A stretch of DNA of 64,000 nucleotides, taken from contig CM075760.1 in NCBI GenBank assembly GCA_037974335.1, positions 69,933,627-69,997,626 on the forward strand, in the 5' to 3' direction. The position numbers and the translations under genes were made by a program. How positions within the stretch are numbered: the first letter of the stretch is position 1; each line of letters starts with the position of its first letter. The notes under the pieces were generated by a model, which ran no database searches, was not told the DNA's origin, and saw only the letters and a list, made by a program, of their open reading frames with translations. Of the stretch, positions 1 through 9,944 are shown piece by piece. The stretch comes from Prionace glauca (taxonomy: Eukaryota; Chordata; Chondrichthyes; Carcharhiniformes; Carcharhinidae).

Positions 1-349
1 GTTTCGAAGGCTGAGGGGGGATCTCATAAGATAATGAAGGGGATGGATAGGGTAGAGGTAGAGAGTTTTTTCCCGCTTAGAAAGGACAGCAGGACTAGAG
101 GGCACAGCCTCAAAATAATGGGGGGAGGACAGTTTAGATCGGAGTTGAGGAGGAACTTCTTCACTCAAAGTGTGGTGAATCTCTGGAATTCTCTGCCCAT
201 TGAAGTGGTGGAGGCTACCTCGCTGAATACATTTAATCATGGGTAGATAGATTTCTGATAGACAAGGGAATTAAGGGTTATGGGGAGAAAGCGGGAAAGT
301 GGAATTGATCCACTTCAGATCAGCCATGATCTTGTCGAATGGCAGGGCA
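1..349 (+). mobile_element. CR1-clade LINE, 3' fragment (host of a nested insertion)
   Basis: This fragment encodes the last part of a CR1 ORF2, readable as DRVEVESFFPLRK and then FFTQSVVNLWNSLPIEVVE, the usual end of shark CR1 proteins. It is followed by a 3' UTR containing cagatcagccatgatcttg. The fragment enters from the window edge. It breaks off at AGGGCA (344-349), where the reverse-strand CR1 at 350-1733 starts, and resumes at 1734. It is the same subfamily as the copy at 39228-39780. Confidence 0.85.
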
Positions 350-1733
350 TAGAACATAGACATAGAACATTACAGCGCAGAACAGGCCCTTCGGCCCACG
401 ATGTTGCGCCGACCAGTTACAAAACAATGACCCACTAGCCTAAACCAATCCCTTTTCATCCATAAACCTATCCACAGATCTATTAAACGCCCCCAAACTA
501 GGTGCATTTACAACTGCAGCTGGCAGGGCATTCCAGTCCCTCACCACCCTCTGGGTAAAGAACCTACCCCTGACATCTGTCCTATAACTACCCCCCCTTA
601 ATTTAAAATCGTGCCCCCTCGTGCTAGCTTTCTCCATCCTAGGAAAAAGGCTATCACTATCTACCCTGTCTAAACCTCTAATCATCTTATATGTTTCAAT
701 GAGATCCCCTCTTAGCCGCCTTCTTTCCAGCGAAAACAACCCCAAATCTCTCAATCTCTCCTCATAGGATCTCCCCTCCATACCAGGCAACATCCTGGTA
801 AACCTCCTCTGCACCCTCTCCAAAGCCTCTACATCCTTCCTGTAATGTGGGGACCAGAACTGCACACAAAACTCCAAGTGCGGCCGCACCAGAGATGTGT
901 ACAGTTGCATCATGACGCTGCGACTCCTAAATTCAATCCCCCTACCAATAAACGCCAAAACTCCGTATGCCTTCTTAACAACCTTATCTACTTGATTCCC
1001 AACTTTCAGGGATCTATGTACACATACACCTAGATCCCTCTGCTCCTCCACACTATTCAAAGTCCTCCCGTTAGCACTATACTCAACACATCTGTTATTC
1101 CTACCGAAATGAATTACCTCACACTTCTCCACATTAAACTCCATCCGCCACCTCTCAGCCCAGCTCTGCAACCTTTCTAAGTCATCCTGCAAACTATGAC
1201 ACCCTTCCTCACAATCTACCACACCTCCGACTTTGGTATCATCAGCAAACTTACTAATCCACCCAACTATACCCTCATCCAGATCATTAATAAAAATTAC
1301 AAACAGCAGTGGCCCCAAAACAGATCCCTGAGGCACACCACTTGTAACTGAACTCCATGACGAATATTTCCCATCAACCACCACTCTCTGTCTCCTATCT
1401 GCTAGCCAATTCCTGATCCAATTACCTAGATCACCCCCAATCCCATACATCTGCATTTTCTGCAGAAGCCTACCATGGTGAACCTTATCAAACGCCTTGC
1501 TAAAATCCATATACACCACATCAACTGCCTTACCCCTATCCACCTCTTTGGTCACTTTCTCAAAGAACTCGATAAGGTTAGTAAGGCATGACCTACCCGC
1601 TACAAAACCATGCTGACTGTCTCTAATCAACTCATTACTTTCCAAATAACTATAAATCCTGTCTCTAATAATCCTTTCCAAAACCTTACCCACCACAGAA
1701 GTAAGACTCACCGGTCTATAATTCCCAAATTAT
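350..1733 (-). mobile_element. CR1-clade LINE, 5'-truncated, RT part of ORF2 still open
   Basis: On the minus strand an uninterrupted frame of about 423 codons (1711 down to 440) covers the reverse-transcriptase domain from motif 2 to the C-terminus. Visible motifs are VVYMDFSKAFDKV, SGVPQGSVLGPLLF (the template-gripping region), and KFADDTKVGG, which carries the catalytic FADD. The thumb and tail follow, with LVRPHLEFCVQFWSP, RRFTRMLPGMEG and LGLFSLERRRLRGDLIE. The 3' UTR ends in a TTCTATGTTC-type microsatellite near 352, as usual for shark CR1. The endonuclease and RT motifs 0-1 are missing, so the copy is 5'-truncated at a GNYRP codon stretch. It is flanked by the 6-bp duplication AGGGCA (344-349 and 1734-1739). 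The lack of stops suggests a fairly young copy. Confidence 0.93.
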
Positions 1734-1790
1734 AGGGCAGGCTCGAAGGCCTACTGCTGCTCCCATTTCTTATGTTCTTATGCGTTAGGA
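1734..1790 (+). mobile_element. CR1 3' end, continuation of the fragment at 1-349
   Basis: GGGCAGGCTCGAAGGCC followed by CCCATTTCTTATGTTCTTA is the terminal 3' UTR expected after the sequence that stops at 349. The two parts flank the reverse-strand insertion and share the AGGGCA target duplication. Confidence 0.75.
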
Positions 1791-1929
1791 CAGTGCCCAC
1801 ATTACCCATCATCCAATGGTCTGGCAGAAAGAGTTGTGTTCCCTGACAACTGAGTCGATATTGAAGAGAATCCTCAGCACCACAGGACATAAACAAACGG
1901 TCCCAGTTCCAGTGCTGCATAAATCCACC

Positions 1930-3722
1930 TGTGGCTTGAATCCTCTTTGTGCCCCTCTCACACTCTCCTCAAGGTGCTGAGCGTCTGTCCCAGTGTCCCC
2001 CTCTCACACTCTCCTCAAGGTGCTGAGTATCTGTCCCAGTTTCCCCCTCTCACACTCTCCTCAAGGTGCTGAGTATCTGTCCCAGTGTGCCCCTCTTACA
2101 CTCTCCTCCAGGTGCTGAGTGTCTGTCCCAGTGTCCCTTCTCCCACTCTGCTCAAGGTGCTGACTGTCTGCCCCAGTTTACACCTCCCACACTTTCCTCA
2201 AGGTGCTGACTGTCTATGCCACTGTCACAGTGACCCCCACACACTCCCGGGGGGGGGGGGGGGGGGTGTGACTGTCTGTCTCAGTGTCTCCCTCTCACAC
2301 TTTCCTCAAGGTACTAACTCTCTGCCCTGGTGTCACAGTAACCCTCTCGAACACTCTCCTCAAGGAGCTGACTGTCTGTCATAGTATCCTAGTGCCCTCC
2401 CCTCATAATCTCCTCAAGGTGCAAACTCTCTGCCCTGGTGTCCCAGTGATCGCCCCTCTCACACTCTCCTCAAGGCGTTGCTTGCCTCTCTCGGTGTCCC
2501 AGTGACCCCCTCTCACAAGGTACTGTTTTACTGTCCCAATGTGCCAGTGACCCCCTCTCACACTCTCCTCAAGGTGCTCACTATCAGTCCCACAGTCTCA
2601 GTGCCCCCCTCAGACTCACCTCATGGTGCTCACTGTCAGTCCCACAGTCCCAGTGTCCCCCTCAGACTCTCCTCAAGGTGCTCACTGTCAGTCCCACAGT
2701 CCCAGTGTCCCCCTCAGACTCACCTCAAGGTGCTCACTGTCAGTCCCACAGTCCCAGTGCCACCCTCAGACCCACCTCATGGTGCTCACTGTCAGTCCCA
2801 CAGTCCCAGTGTCCCCCTCAGACTCTCCTCAATGTGCTCACTGTCAGTCCCACAGTCCCAGTGTCCCCCTCAGACTCACCTCAAGGTGTTCACTGTCAGT
2901 CCCACAGTCCCAGTGTCCCCCTCACACTCTCCTCAAGGTGCTCACTGTCAGTCGCACAGTCCCAGTGTCCCCCTCACACTCTCCTCAAGGTGCTCACTGT
3001 CAGTCCCACAGTCCCAGTGTCCCCCTCACACTCTCCTCAAGGTGCTCACTGTCAGTCCCACAGTCCCAGTGTCCCCCTCAGACTCACCTCATGGTGCTCA
3101 CTGTCAGTCCCACAGTCCCAGTGTCCCCCTCAGACCCACCTCAAGGTGCTCACTGTCAGTCCCACAGTCCCAGTGTCCCCCTCACACTCTCCTCAAGGTG
3201 CTCACTGTCAGTCCCACAGTCCCAGTGCCCCCCTCAGACTCACCTCAAGGTGCTCACTGTCAGTCCCACAGTCCCAGTGTCCCCCTCAGACTCTCCTCAA
3301 GGTGCTCACTGTCAGTCCCACAGTCCCAATGTCCCCCTCACACTCTCCTCAAGGTGCTCACTGTCAGTCCCACAGTCCCAGTGTCCCCCTCAGACTCACC
3401 TCATGGTGCTCACTGTCAGTCCCACAGTCCCAGTGTCCCCCTCACACTCTCCTCAAGGTGCTCACTGTCAGTCCCACAGTCCCAGTGTCCCCCTCAGACT
3501 CACCTCAAGGTGCTCACTGTCAGTCCCACAGTCCCAGTGTCCCCCTCAGACCCACCTCAAGGTGCTCACTGTCAGTCCCACAGTCCCAGTGTCCCCCTCA
3601 CACTCTCCTCAAGGTGCTCACTGTCAGTCCCACAGTCCCAGTGTCCCCCTCAGACTCACCTCATGGTGCTCACTGTCAGTCCCACAGTCCCAGTGTCCCC
3701 CTCACACTCTCCTCAAGGTTAC
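1930..3722. repeat. 52-bp minisatellite array, about 34 units
   Basis: A 52-bp unit, with ctcctcaaggtgctcactgt as its recurring core followed by cagtcccacagtcccagtg, repeats head to tail. From about 2569 to 3722 the units are regular (ggtgct recurs at 2625, 2677 and 2729, exactly 52 apart) and differ mainly by CAGACT/CACACT and CTC/CAC variants. From 1930 to 2568 the copies are older, variable in length, and contain an 18-base G run. Because 52 is one more than a multiple of 3, each frame reads the same 52-codon super-period. All three + frames stay open for 350-426 codons (2478-3758, 2623-3750, 2678-3730). These are products of the period, not genes. Confidence 0.95.
2249..2266. repeat. poly-G run, 18 G
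   Basis: Eighteen consecutive G residues lie inside the degenerate part of the 52-bp array. Such runs are unstable and are also prone to assembly error, so the exact length is uncertain. Confidence 0.9.
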
Positions 3723-4125
3723 CCAATTAGCTTCTTCTGTGCTGCAATGAGTTTATGACTGGAAATATATAATGTAGCTGCAGTAATATATTACAGAGCT
3801 AGAAATTAATAAGAAATGGAAATGGGGGAGTGCTTTACTCAGAGATGTGAGAGAGATGAGGAAGTTCTAGGTTTTCTGAGGATCAATCTTCATTCACCCA
3901 AAGTCTGCAGTTCGATTCGCTGGAGGACCAGAGATTTTCCAGTCCTCCAACTCTCCTATTGGTCCACATCTAAGCTTGCTGGTCACAGAGGTTGGGCACA
4001 GCCCCGCACATGTGCAGATTCCCTTCTTCCTTTGGACATGTACAGTCCTGGGCTGGGGGGGAGGGGGGAGATCACCGAGCGGCTTCTCACTCTGGGCGGA
4101 GCCACCAGCCGCATGAGCAGAAACC
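3723..4125. other. non-repetitive stretch, no gene recognised
   Basis: Mixed-composition sequence between the 52-bp array and the G-rich array. Part of it (3816-3860) reads GECFTQRCERDEEVL, which may be a decayed CR1 3' piece, but this is weak. Nothing else was recognised. Confidence 0.4.
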
Positions 4126-4377
4126 TTGGCTCGAGGAGGGGAAGGGGAACAATGGGTGGGGGAGGGGGTCCCGGGATGGGGAGGGGAACAATGGGTGGGG
4201 GCGGGGCCCCAGAGGGGGAGGGGAGGGGAAGGGGAACACTGGGTGGGGGCAGGGCTTCTGGGAGGCGAGGGGAACTATGGGTGGGGGTGGGGCTCCCAGA
4301 AGGGGAGGGAGCAATGGGTGGGAGTGGGGCTCCTGGCAGGGGGGCAATGGGTGGGGGCAGGGCTCCCATGTCCCATG
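4126..4377. repeat. G-rich minisatellite (GGGAACAATGGGTGGGGG type)
   Basis: About eight imperfect units of roughly 28-35 bp carry the core caatgggtgggggcggggc, with G runs of 3-6 in almost every unit. The + strand is strongly G-rich and could form G-quadruplexes. All frames on both strands are open over it because of the low complexity, and none looks like a real protein. Confidence 0.85.
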
Positions 4378-4715
4378 AGGCATACAAGATGATCAATGGA
4401 TTGGATACGGTGGATAGTGTGAGCCTTTTACCTCGGATGGTGATGGCTAACACAAGGGGTCATAGCTTTAAATAAATGGCTGGTTACTACAGGACGGATA
4501 TCAGAGGTAGGTTCTTTACTCAGAGGGTAGTAAGGTCATGCCTGCAGCAGTTGTGGACTCGCCAACTATAAGGGCGTTCAAATGGTCAGTGGATAGGCAT
4601 ATGGATAACATTGAAATAGTTTAGGCTAGAGGGTCATTAGATTGTTGCGCCAACCAGTGGAACCATTGAGGGCCGAAGTGCCTGTACTGCGCTATAATGT
4701 TCTATGTTCTTTGTC
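4378..4715 (+). mobile_element. CR1-clade LINE, 3' fragment
   Basis: The fragment reads YKMINGLDTVDSVSLLPRM, then ANTRGHSFK, then after a disruption the FFTQRVV end of ORF2. The 3' UTR contains gggccgaagtgcctgtact and ends in the CR1 microsatellite aatgttctatgttctttg. It directly follows the G-rich array, so the array may lie within or at the edge of the insertion. Confidence 0.85.
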
Positions 4716-4779
4716 CGTGTGCTGGAGTTCCCACCCCCCTGACCTTACAATTACGAAGGGGTTCAATAATCCAGATGTG

Positions 4780-5088
4780 ATTTCGAGGGCAGCACAGTGG
4801 GTTAGCACTGCTGCCTCATAGCACAGGGACCCGGGTTCGATTCCTGGCTTGGGTCTCTGTTGTGTGGAGTTTGCATGTTCTTCCCGTGTCTGCGTGGGTT
4901 TCCTCCAGGTGCTCCAGTTTCCTCCCACAGTCCAAAAAGATGTGCTGGTTAGGTGCATTAGCCATGCTAATTTCTCCCTCAGTGTACCCGACCAGCAGCC
5001 AGAGTGGGAGGACAAGGGGGTTTTCATAACAACTTCACTGCAGTGTTAACGTAAGCCTACTTGTGACTAATAAATAAGCTCTAACAGG
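4780..5088 (+). mobile_element. tRNA-derived SINE, nearly full length
   Basis: A tRNA-like head (ggcagcacagtgggttagca, then B box GGTTCGATTCC at about 4832) is followed by a body containing gtgtctgcgtgggtttcctc. The tail contains aacttcactgcagtgttaa and ends in an AT-rich stretch. The same family occurs in several places in this window, in both orientations. Sequence and box order fit the common shark tRNA SINE transcribed by RNA polymerase III. Confidence 0.9.
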
Positions 5089-5300
5089 AGAAAGTTCTTT
5101 ATCCAGCGAGTGGTGAGAATGACAGACTCATCACTACAGCGAGTGACTGAGGTGAACAGCATGAATACACTGAAGGGGAAGCTAGATACATACATGAGGG
5201 AGAAAGGAATAGAAGGATATGCTGGTGGGGGGAGATGAAGAGGGGTGGGTGGAGGCTCATGTGGAACATAAACACTGACACAGACTGACTGAGCCGACTG
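5089..5300 (+). mobile_element. LINE 3' fragment (CR1-like)
   Basis: aggagaaagttctttatcca followed by a stretch coding for a VNSMNTLKGKLDTYMREKG-like end resembles the last codons and 3' UTR of an older CR1 subfamily. No RT motif is present. Confidence 0.55.
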
Positions 5301-5559
5301 GCCTGGCCCAGGGCTGTAGACTCAATGGAATAGAGACAAATGTATTTATTTTAGACCTATCTGTAGTGGTAGAAAAAACACTATTTACTGTCCAGGATTA
5401 AATAAATGTCCTTCATCAGCTTTTGTGGATCACTTCAGTGGAAATGTGCTCTCCCAGGCTCAAAGAGTATCAGCCCACTTGGAGCAAAGTTGTGAGACTG
5501 GCACATTGTGAATTCTCACTATATCGAAGGCATCTCAATCTAGTCTACACATTGTAGTA

Positions 5560-5747
5560 AACTAAAATCAAGGGGCTCATTGAAGAATTCTACACTGCCC
5601 CCCCACATCGCCAAAGGGCAAAAAACATTAGTGGATATCAGATATGGACCTCCAAACTGCAGTGGTGATGTTGGGAATGGCATTAAACACAAAATCAGAG
5701 ATGCATGTGATAAGGGAGTATTGGTGATCATGGATGATTTTAATTTG
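5560..5747 (+). mobile_element. CR1-like LINE, endonuclease-region fragment, left part
   Basis: The reading DACDKGVLVIMDDFNL resembles the DFN motif region near the end of the APE-type endonuclease of CR1 (normally GDFN). The fragment is interrupted at 5748 by a Penelope-like element and continues at 6499. The flanking 14-bp duplication ATGATTTTAATTTG (5734-5747 and 6499-6512) shows that the two parts were once contiguous. Confidence 0.65.
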
Positions 5748-6498
5748 GTAAAAAGTCTGACAACACCAGATTTTAGTCCAACCGATTTATTTGATAATAT
5801 TCTCACAAGCAAGCAAGCTTTCGAGGGGACTGCCTCTTCGTCAGGTGAATGGAGAGTTCTGGCCTCAGACAGAGCATATAAAGCACAGACAGTTGCTGAT
5901 TGACCATGCAGATGCTACGACAACGGATGAATGAACATCGCTCGACAGTCACCAGGCAAGACTGTTCCCTTCCTGTTGGCGAACACTTCAGCAGTCACGG
6001 GCATTCAGCCTCTGACCTTCGGGTAAGCATTCTCCAAGGCGGCCTTCATGACACACGACAGCGCAGAGTCGCTGAACAGAGACTGATAGCCAAGTTCCGC
6101 ACACATGAGGACGGTCTCAACAGGGATCTTGGGTTCATGTCGCACTATCTGTAACCCCCGTGACTTGCCTGGGTTTGCAAAACCTCACTTACTGTACTGT
6201 CTGGAGACAATACACATCTCTTTAAACTGTGATCAGTGCTCCTTCCACTCACATTATCAGCCACTTTAAGACTTGAACAGCAGGTTAGGTGTAAGGATTC
6301 GCATTCTAATCAGCAACTGTCTGTGCTTTATATGCTCTGTCTGAGGCCAGAACTCTCCATTCACCTGACGAAGAGGCAGTCCCCTCGAAAGCTTACTTGC
6401 TTGTGAGAATATTATCAAATAAATCGGTTGGACTAAAACCTGGTGTTGTCAGACTTTTTACTGTGTTTACGCCAGTCCAATGCCGGCACACCCACATC
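5748..6498 (+). mobile_element. Penelope-like element (PLE), short copy with inverted terminal arms
   Basis: Two arms of about 154 bp, nearly identical and inverted (5749-5902 and 6308-6461), bracket a short coding piece at about 5900-6154. That piece resembles the C-terminal GIY-YIG endonuclease region of vertebrate Penelope-like elements (Neptune/Poseidon type): RMNEHRS, LPVGEHFSSHGHSASDLRV and GLNRDLGFMSHYL. The outer end reads ccagtccaatgccggca, a hallmark terminal sequence of these elements. A 14-bp target duplication flanks the element. Only the 3' part of a full element is present, so this is a fossil. The close match of the arms suggests a fairly recent insertion. Confidence 0.85.
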
Positions 6499-6880
6499 AT
6501 GATTTTAATTTGCACATAGATTGAGCAAATCAAATTAGCCACAATGCCGTAGAAGAGAATTCCTGGAATGTATACAGGATGGTTTAATTGACCAATATGT
6601 GGAGGAACCAACTGGAGAGCAAGCCAGCAAGCCAGTACTGTGTAGTGAGAAGGGAATCATTGCCAATCCAATTGTACCAGACCCCTTCGGGATGAGCAAC
6701 TGCAACATGATAGATTTTTTAAAATCAAACTGGAGAATGAGGTAGTTGATTCGGAGATGAGGGTGCTCAATCTTAAGAAAACTATGAGGTTATGAGACGT
6801 GAGTTGGCCTTGATAGATTGGGGAGAGTTACTTTAAGAGATGACAGTGGATAGGTGGCACAGGGAGCAATCCTGTGATTA
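6499..6880 (+). mobile_element. CR1-like LINE, endonuclease-to-RT linker, right part
   Basis: This continues the fragment at 5560-5747 after the Penelope-like insertion. cacatagattgagcaaatca and then gaattcctggaatgtataca match the linker that follows the DFN motif in shark CR1 copies. The reading frame has decayed. It fades out near 6880. Confidence 0.6.
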
Positions 6881-7565
6881 CAACCCAAGAGGTCCTGCTT
6901 TTTAACTTTCTACCTAACTCCCTTAACTGCTGTTGCAGGACATCGTCACTCTTCCTACCTGTGTACCAATATGTACCATGGCCACTGGTTGTTCACTCTC
7001 TCACTTCAGAATGCTTACTACCCTTTTAGAGACTTCCTGGACCCTGACACCAGGGAGGCAACACAACATCCTGAAGTCTCTTTCATGCCCACAGAAGCAC
7101 CTATTTGCACCCCTAACTATAGAGCTCCTTATAACTATTGCTCTAGTGCTCTTTGTACCTCCCTGCTTAATAACAAAGCCAGCCGTGGTGCCAGTGCTCT
7201 GTTTGCTGTATTTATCCCCCAATAGGCTATAACCCTCCAACAGTATCCAAAACAGTGTACTTGTTAGAGAAAGAGATGACCACAGGGGATTCCTATGCTG
7301 ACTGCCTGCCCCTTCTAGCAGTCACCCATCTATCTGCCTGCACCTTGGGTGTGGCCAAGTTTCTAAAGCTCCTATCTATGACACTTTCCGTCATCTTCAT
7401 TCTGCTAAGTGCATCCAACTGTTGCTCCAACCTATCCATGCTGGCCGTAAGGAGCTGCAAGTGGGTGCATTTCCTGTAGATTTAGTCATCCGGGACGCTG
7501 GAAGCATCACAGATCTCCCACATCTCACAAGTGCAGCACTTAACCCCACTGACTGACATTTTGAG
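6881..7565 (-). mobile_element. LINE ORF1-like region (CR1 type), decayed
   Basis: On the minus strand the piece ending near 7250 reads CTHLQLLTASMDRLEQQLDA-like codons, a cysteine pair followed by heptad-like leucines. This resembles the ORF1 of shark CR1 elements. The rest (ggacatcgtcactcttccta and cagtcacccatctatctgcc) belongs to the same widely repeated family. I base this on pattern memory, so the family assignment is moderate. Confidence 0.5.
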
Positions 7566-7639
7566 CACCAATTAAATTATTTAAGAACATTTATAAAACT
7601 CTTACCTTCACTTTTACCTTCTTGCAGTATCCTCTTTTT

Positions 7640-7700
7640 CAGATAAATTGGGGTTGTTCTCCTTGGAGCAAAGTGGATTGATAGAGGTGTACAAAGGTAC
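7640..7700 (+). mobile_element. CR1 fragment
   Basis: A short match to the LGLFSLE...LIEVYK segment of CR1 ORF2 (ggggttgttctccttggagc). Confidence 0.55.
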
Positions 7701-7744
7701 ATGGAGGTGTCGAAGTTTACATGCTCTGTTTACACATGTACAAG

Positions 7745-8125
7745 CTTTCTGGGTCATCCAGTCTCGAAACGTTGGTTCTATTTTCTCTGAAGTGGAGATG
7801 GTGGTGTTGGACCGGGGTAAACACAGTAAGAAGTCTCAATGCACCAGATTAAAGTGCAATGGGTTTACTTGGTAGCAAAATCCACTAGCTTTCTGTGTGC
7901 TGCTCGTTCGTCAGGTGAGTGGGAGTTCTGTCCACAAACAAGGCATAGAAAGACACAAACTCAATTCACAAAATAATGGTTGGAATGCAAATTTTTGCAG
8001 TTAATCAAGTCTTAAAGGTACAGACAATGTGAGTGGGGAGAGTGTTCTATTCTCTCTCCACAGATGCTGTCAGATCTGCTTAGATTTTACAGTATTTTCT
8101 GTTTTTATTTCCCTTTATTTTTCGT
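7745..8125 (-). mobile_element. Penelope-like terminal repeats and related interspersed repeat
   Basis: gtggtgttggaccggggtaaa followed by aagtctcaatgcaccag, then a cgttcgtcaggtgagtggga stretch, is the reverse orientation of the Penelope-like terminus seen at 6308-6498. It is flanked by two pieces of a common shark repeat: tctcgaaacgttggttctat (7762-7781) and tctctccacagatgctgtca near 8055. Fragments only; fossil. Confidence 0.6.
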
Positions 8126-8239
8126 TCCCTGTCACCGCTCTGCCTCATCAATGAGACATTGGGACTCAGTGAGTTGATGCAGTTTGATGGACAAGTTGTC
8201 TCCATTCTGAACAATGGGGAACAAGCTCCTCCCACTTAA

Positions 8240-8740
8240 TGACATCATTGCCCTACACAAACATGGCGGCCTCGTGTGCGCACCGCTGCATATTGCCCCC
8301 AATAAAGATGGCGAACGGTAACTCGGAGCGAACCTGAGGAGCTGCGGCCCTGCTCGGTACAAACTGGGTCCGGGAAGACCTCTTCCGCGGTTTGCTACTT
8401 ACACCACATGCTTACGCAGCGTTTTCACCCGTCTGGGCGATCCATTGCTCTCTCCGTACCGCCAATCACCTCGAACAGATTTCCGAGCCCAAAACAAAAA
8501 CCGTTTTCCATCGCCATTACTCACACTGCGCATGCTCCAGTCAAAGCTGGGCCCGCCCATCTTTCGTTCCGATTGGTTGGAGGACCGAGCGCTCCAGATC
8601 AATCCTCCAGCACCGCCCCCTGTTCCCAATGGTCCGCGCCGCTGTCAATCAGACCAGTATTGTGACAATGACTTGCTGCTTGTCCAATAATAACAGAGTC
8701 TCAGTGTAACAATGACCCACACACAGGCTCCAGTCCAATC
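8240..8740. promoter_or_regulatory. CpG-rich promoter-like region without a recognised gene
   Basis: This stretch is CpG-rich against an AT-rich background. It contains YY1-type motifs (ATGGCGGC at 8263-8270, AAGATGGCG near 8305), an NRF1-type TGCGCATGC (8527-8535), and five CCAAT boxes in either orientation (8462, 8572, 8626, 8684, 8735). This combination is typical of TATA-less housekeeping promoters. No convincing exon lies beside it: the short open frames overlapping it (8132-8709) have no recognisable domain. It could be a real promoter whose first intron is long, a decayed promoter, or a repeat-derived island. Confidence 0.5.
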
Positions 8741-9071
8741 AGAGTGGAGATGGAGCACAGAGAAAACACAGTAAAACACTGACTGACTCTGAGTGTAACA
8801 TAAACAGTGTTTGTTCACATAATAAGAGTCACATTGCAGTATGTTAGTGAACACAGCATTAGATCCAATGTAAAGATAATACAGTCAGTATCCAGTGCAC
8901 CATAACCAAAATTTAGGTTTCATTTGATAGTGTGACTGAGTCATGGTCTATTGATATAATGTATTTAAATTCCAGTGTGTGTTACTCTGCCACTGTCAGT
9001 ATCAAACAATAACCTGTCAGTTATTCCAATTCTGCTGTATTTTACAACGTCGATGGTAGTCATTACATAGA

Positions 9072-9225
9072 GATGCCGGCGTTGGACTGGGGTAAACACA
9101 GCAAGAAGTCTCACAACGCCAGGTTTAAGTTCAACCAGTTTATTTGATAGTAATCCCACAAGCTTTACTATCAAACAAACTGTTTGGACTTAATCTGGTG
9201 TTGTGAGACTTCTTACTGTATTTTA
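9072..9225. mobile_element. Penelope-like termini, inverted pair
   Basis: gatgccggcgttggactggg and tctcacaacgccaggttt (left arm) face ttaatctggtgttgtgagac (right arm), joined at caagctttactatcaaacaa. The two arms form an inverted pair of the same terminal repeat with almost nothing between. Fossil remnant. Confidence 0.7.
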
Positions 9226-9764
9226 CAACTGCAGCTCCTGGGGCTGGTATAATAATAATCACAAAGGTTGGTTTCAGTGTCTATGAGGTCATTTGAACTG
9301 CAGGTAATCTGACCTTAAGGGAGACAAGAGGCCCAATAAACATCCGATTACAATAGGAGGACAAGATGTAAGGGAGTAATGAAATTTTAAAGTGTCTGTG
9401 TTATGGTGAGTGTCACTGGGAAGTGAGTGATAAAATAGAAGTGGAAACATTATAACAGAGACACATGTGACTGACTCAGCCTGACTGAGAGCTGTTATAT
9501 TCGTGGCGAGAATAATGAGGGCATGAGGATCTCCTGAGATTTCTGATATCTGAGGTGTATCTGTTAGAGGAACTGAAAATAATCAGTTCCTTCTCATGGT
9601 TATCTGCAGTTCTCAAGTTACTCAGACACATAGGAAACAGATCTGACAGTTCATCAAACCCAAGGGTTTAATCTTCTGTTTCAGACACATTGTGACTGAA
9701 AAGATCAAATATTAAAACCTTACGGGGGAAACATTCAAAATGCCACCAAAATGAATGAACTATT
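9226..9764. other. no feature recognised
   Basis: Unique-looking AT-rich sequence. I see no open coding frame of note, RNA gene or repeat family here. Confidence 0.4.
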
Positions 9765-9942
9765 TCATTAATCCAATTCACAATAACTCTGTCAATATTC
9801 ATCCAATTTCCTTTTAAACTTATTATTAAACCTGCTTCTAGCACCTGTCAGGTTGTGCATTCCAGATCATACTCCTTATCACCCCCTTCAATTCTGTTTT
9901 CAGTTATATTAAATCTCTGTGTCCTCTACTTAAGGTCCAGAT
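9765..9942 (-). mobile_element. LINE 3' fragment, old
   Basis: On the + strand, cattccagatcatactcctt, cagttatattaaatctctgt and gtcctctact match, in order, the reverse of an old CR1-type ORF2 tail. The copy is strongly diverged. Confidence 0.5.
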
Positions 9943-9944
9943 TG

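Noticed and set aside
2478-3758. Three overlapping long + strand open frames (350-426 codons) suggesting a Pro/Ser-rich protein
   Set aside because: They follow entirely from the 52-bp minisatellite period, which keeps all three frames open.
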